The notes beneath the pieces were generated by a model, which was not told the DNA's origin, ran no database searches, and was given only the letters and a program-made list of their open reading frames with translations. 5,086 bases of DNA. Origin: Chitinophagaceae bacterium. Lineage in GTDB: Bacteria; Bacteroidota; Bacteroidia; Chitinophagales; Chitinophagaceae. The stretch spans positions 1-5,086 of the forward strand of contig CANCKV010000300.1 in assembly GCA_947378615.1 (NCBI GenBank), read 5' to 3'. Shown here piece after piece: positions 4,876-5,086 of this stretch. How positions within the stretch are numbered: the stretch's first letter is position 1; the number at the start of each line of letters is the position of its first letter. A program made the position numbers and the translations under genes.

Positions 4876-5086
4876 ATTCATTCTATTCGTAGTTTCCGAT
4901 CTAGTTAGTTTACCTTAAACTATAATCTAACACTTGAAACTATATTTGAATTTTCTTTCTCTAATGATGACATAAAAACTTTTCTTGCCAAATATTTGCC
5001 AATAACCATTAGTTTTGATGAATTCACGATTAAATTGTACCAAATTTTGATTTAATCAGTATTAAAATCAATAAATTTGATTATTA
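4876..5086. other. AT-rich end of window without a clear gene
   Basis: No convincing coding region is present. TATATTTG at 4941-4948 matches the Bacteroidota -7 consensus exactly on the plus strand but has no TTG at the expected upstream distance, so a promoter here is only possible. On the minus strand a 29-codon frame with ATG (4920-5009) has no recognisable product. Confidence 0.5.

Noticed and set aside
4920..5009. 29-codon minus-strand frame (MVIGKYLARKVFM...)
   Set aside because: It is short with no family match; the open frame extends only about 14 codons upstream of the ATG.

Overview
The window is AT-rich and looks like chromosomal DNA of a Bacteroidota bacterium, possibly a member of the Saprospiria or Chitinophagia (class uncertain). 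The best evidence is the dusB product, whose sequence follows the Bacteroidota form of DusB closely, together with a DUF2007 protein of Bacteroidota type. Further support comes from A/T-rich translation starts without clear Shine-Dalgarno sequences and a promoter box matching the Bacteroidota TAnnTTTG motif. No mobile element, CRISPR array, tRNA or rRNA is visible.

Layout: 1-288 is AT-rich DNA without a convincing gene. A small DUF2007 protein gene (289-486, +) converges on the tRNA-dihydrouridine synthase gene dusB (640-1677, -). The gap between them is built largely of 7-bp repeats: degenerate NNTTAGT units run out of the DUF2007 stop codon, and eleven ACTAACC units run into the dusB stop codon. 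A second heptamer block (1692-1817) lies just upstream of dusB. It reads as 18 consecutive 7-mers in one unbroken phase but switches between two sequence families.

An intergenic stretch (1818-2186) contains a large imperfect inverted repeat enclosing a good promoter candidate. It is followed by an unrecognised 332-codon gene (2187-3185, +). Downstream lie a hairpin, then a 42-bp tandem array (3325-3534) whose units carry the palindrome AAAAGTATACTTTT. The last unit of this array is a textbook intrinsic terminator. After 330 bp of noncoding DNA with one candidate promoter comes a gene for a two-part protein (3863-4798, +): a helical Bacteroidota-type N-terminal region plus a carboxypeptidase-regulatory-like beta-sandwich. 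A strong terminator ends it, and the last 210 bp hold nothing convincing.

The genes do not form an operon; each seems to be its own transcription unit. DusB is housekeeping (tRNA modification), and the other three are poorly characterised. The most notable content is the repeat DNA: heptamer arrays flank dusB and contribute gene stop codons, and the 42-bp palindromic array shares an 11-bp core with the promoter of the preceding gene. I did not find a clear new multi-gene system.
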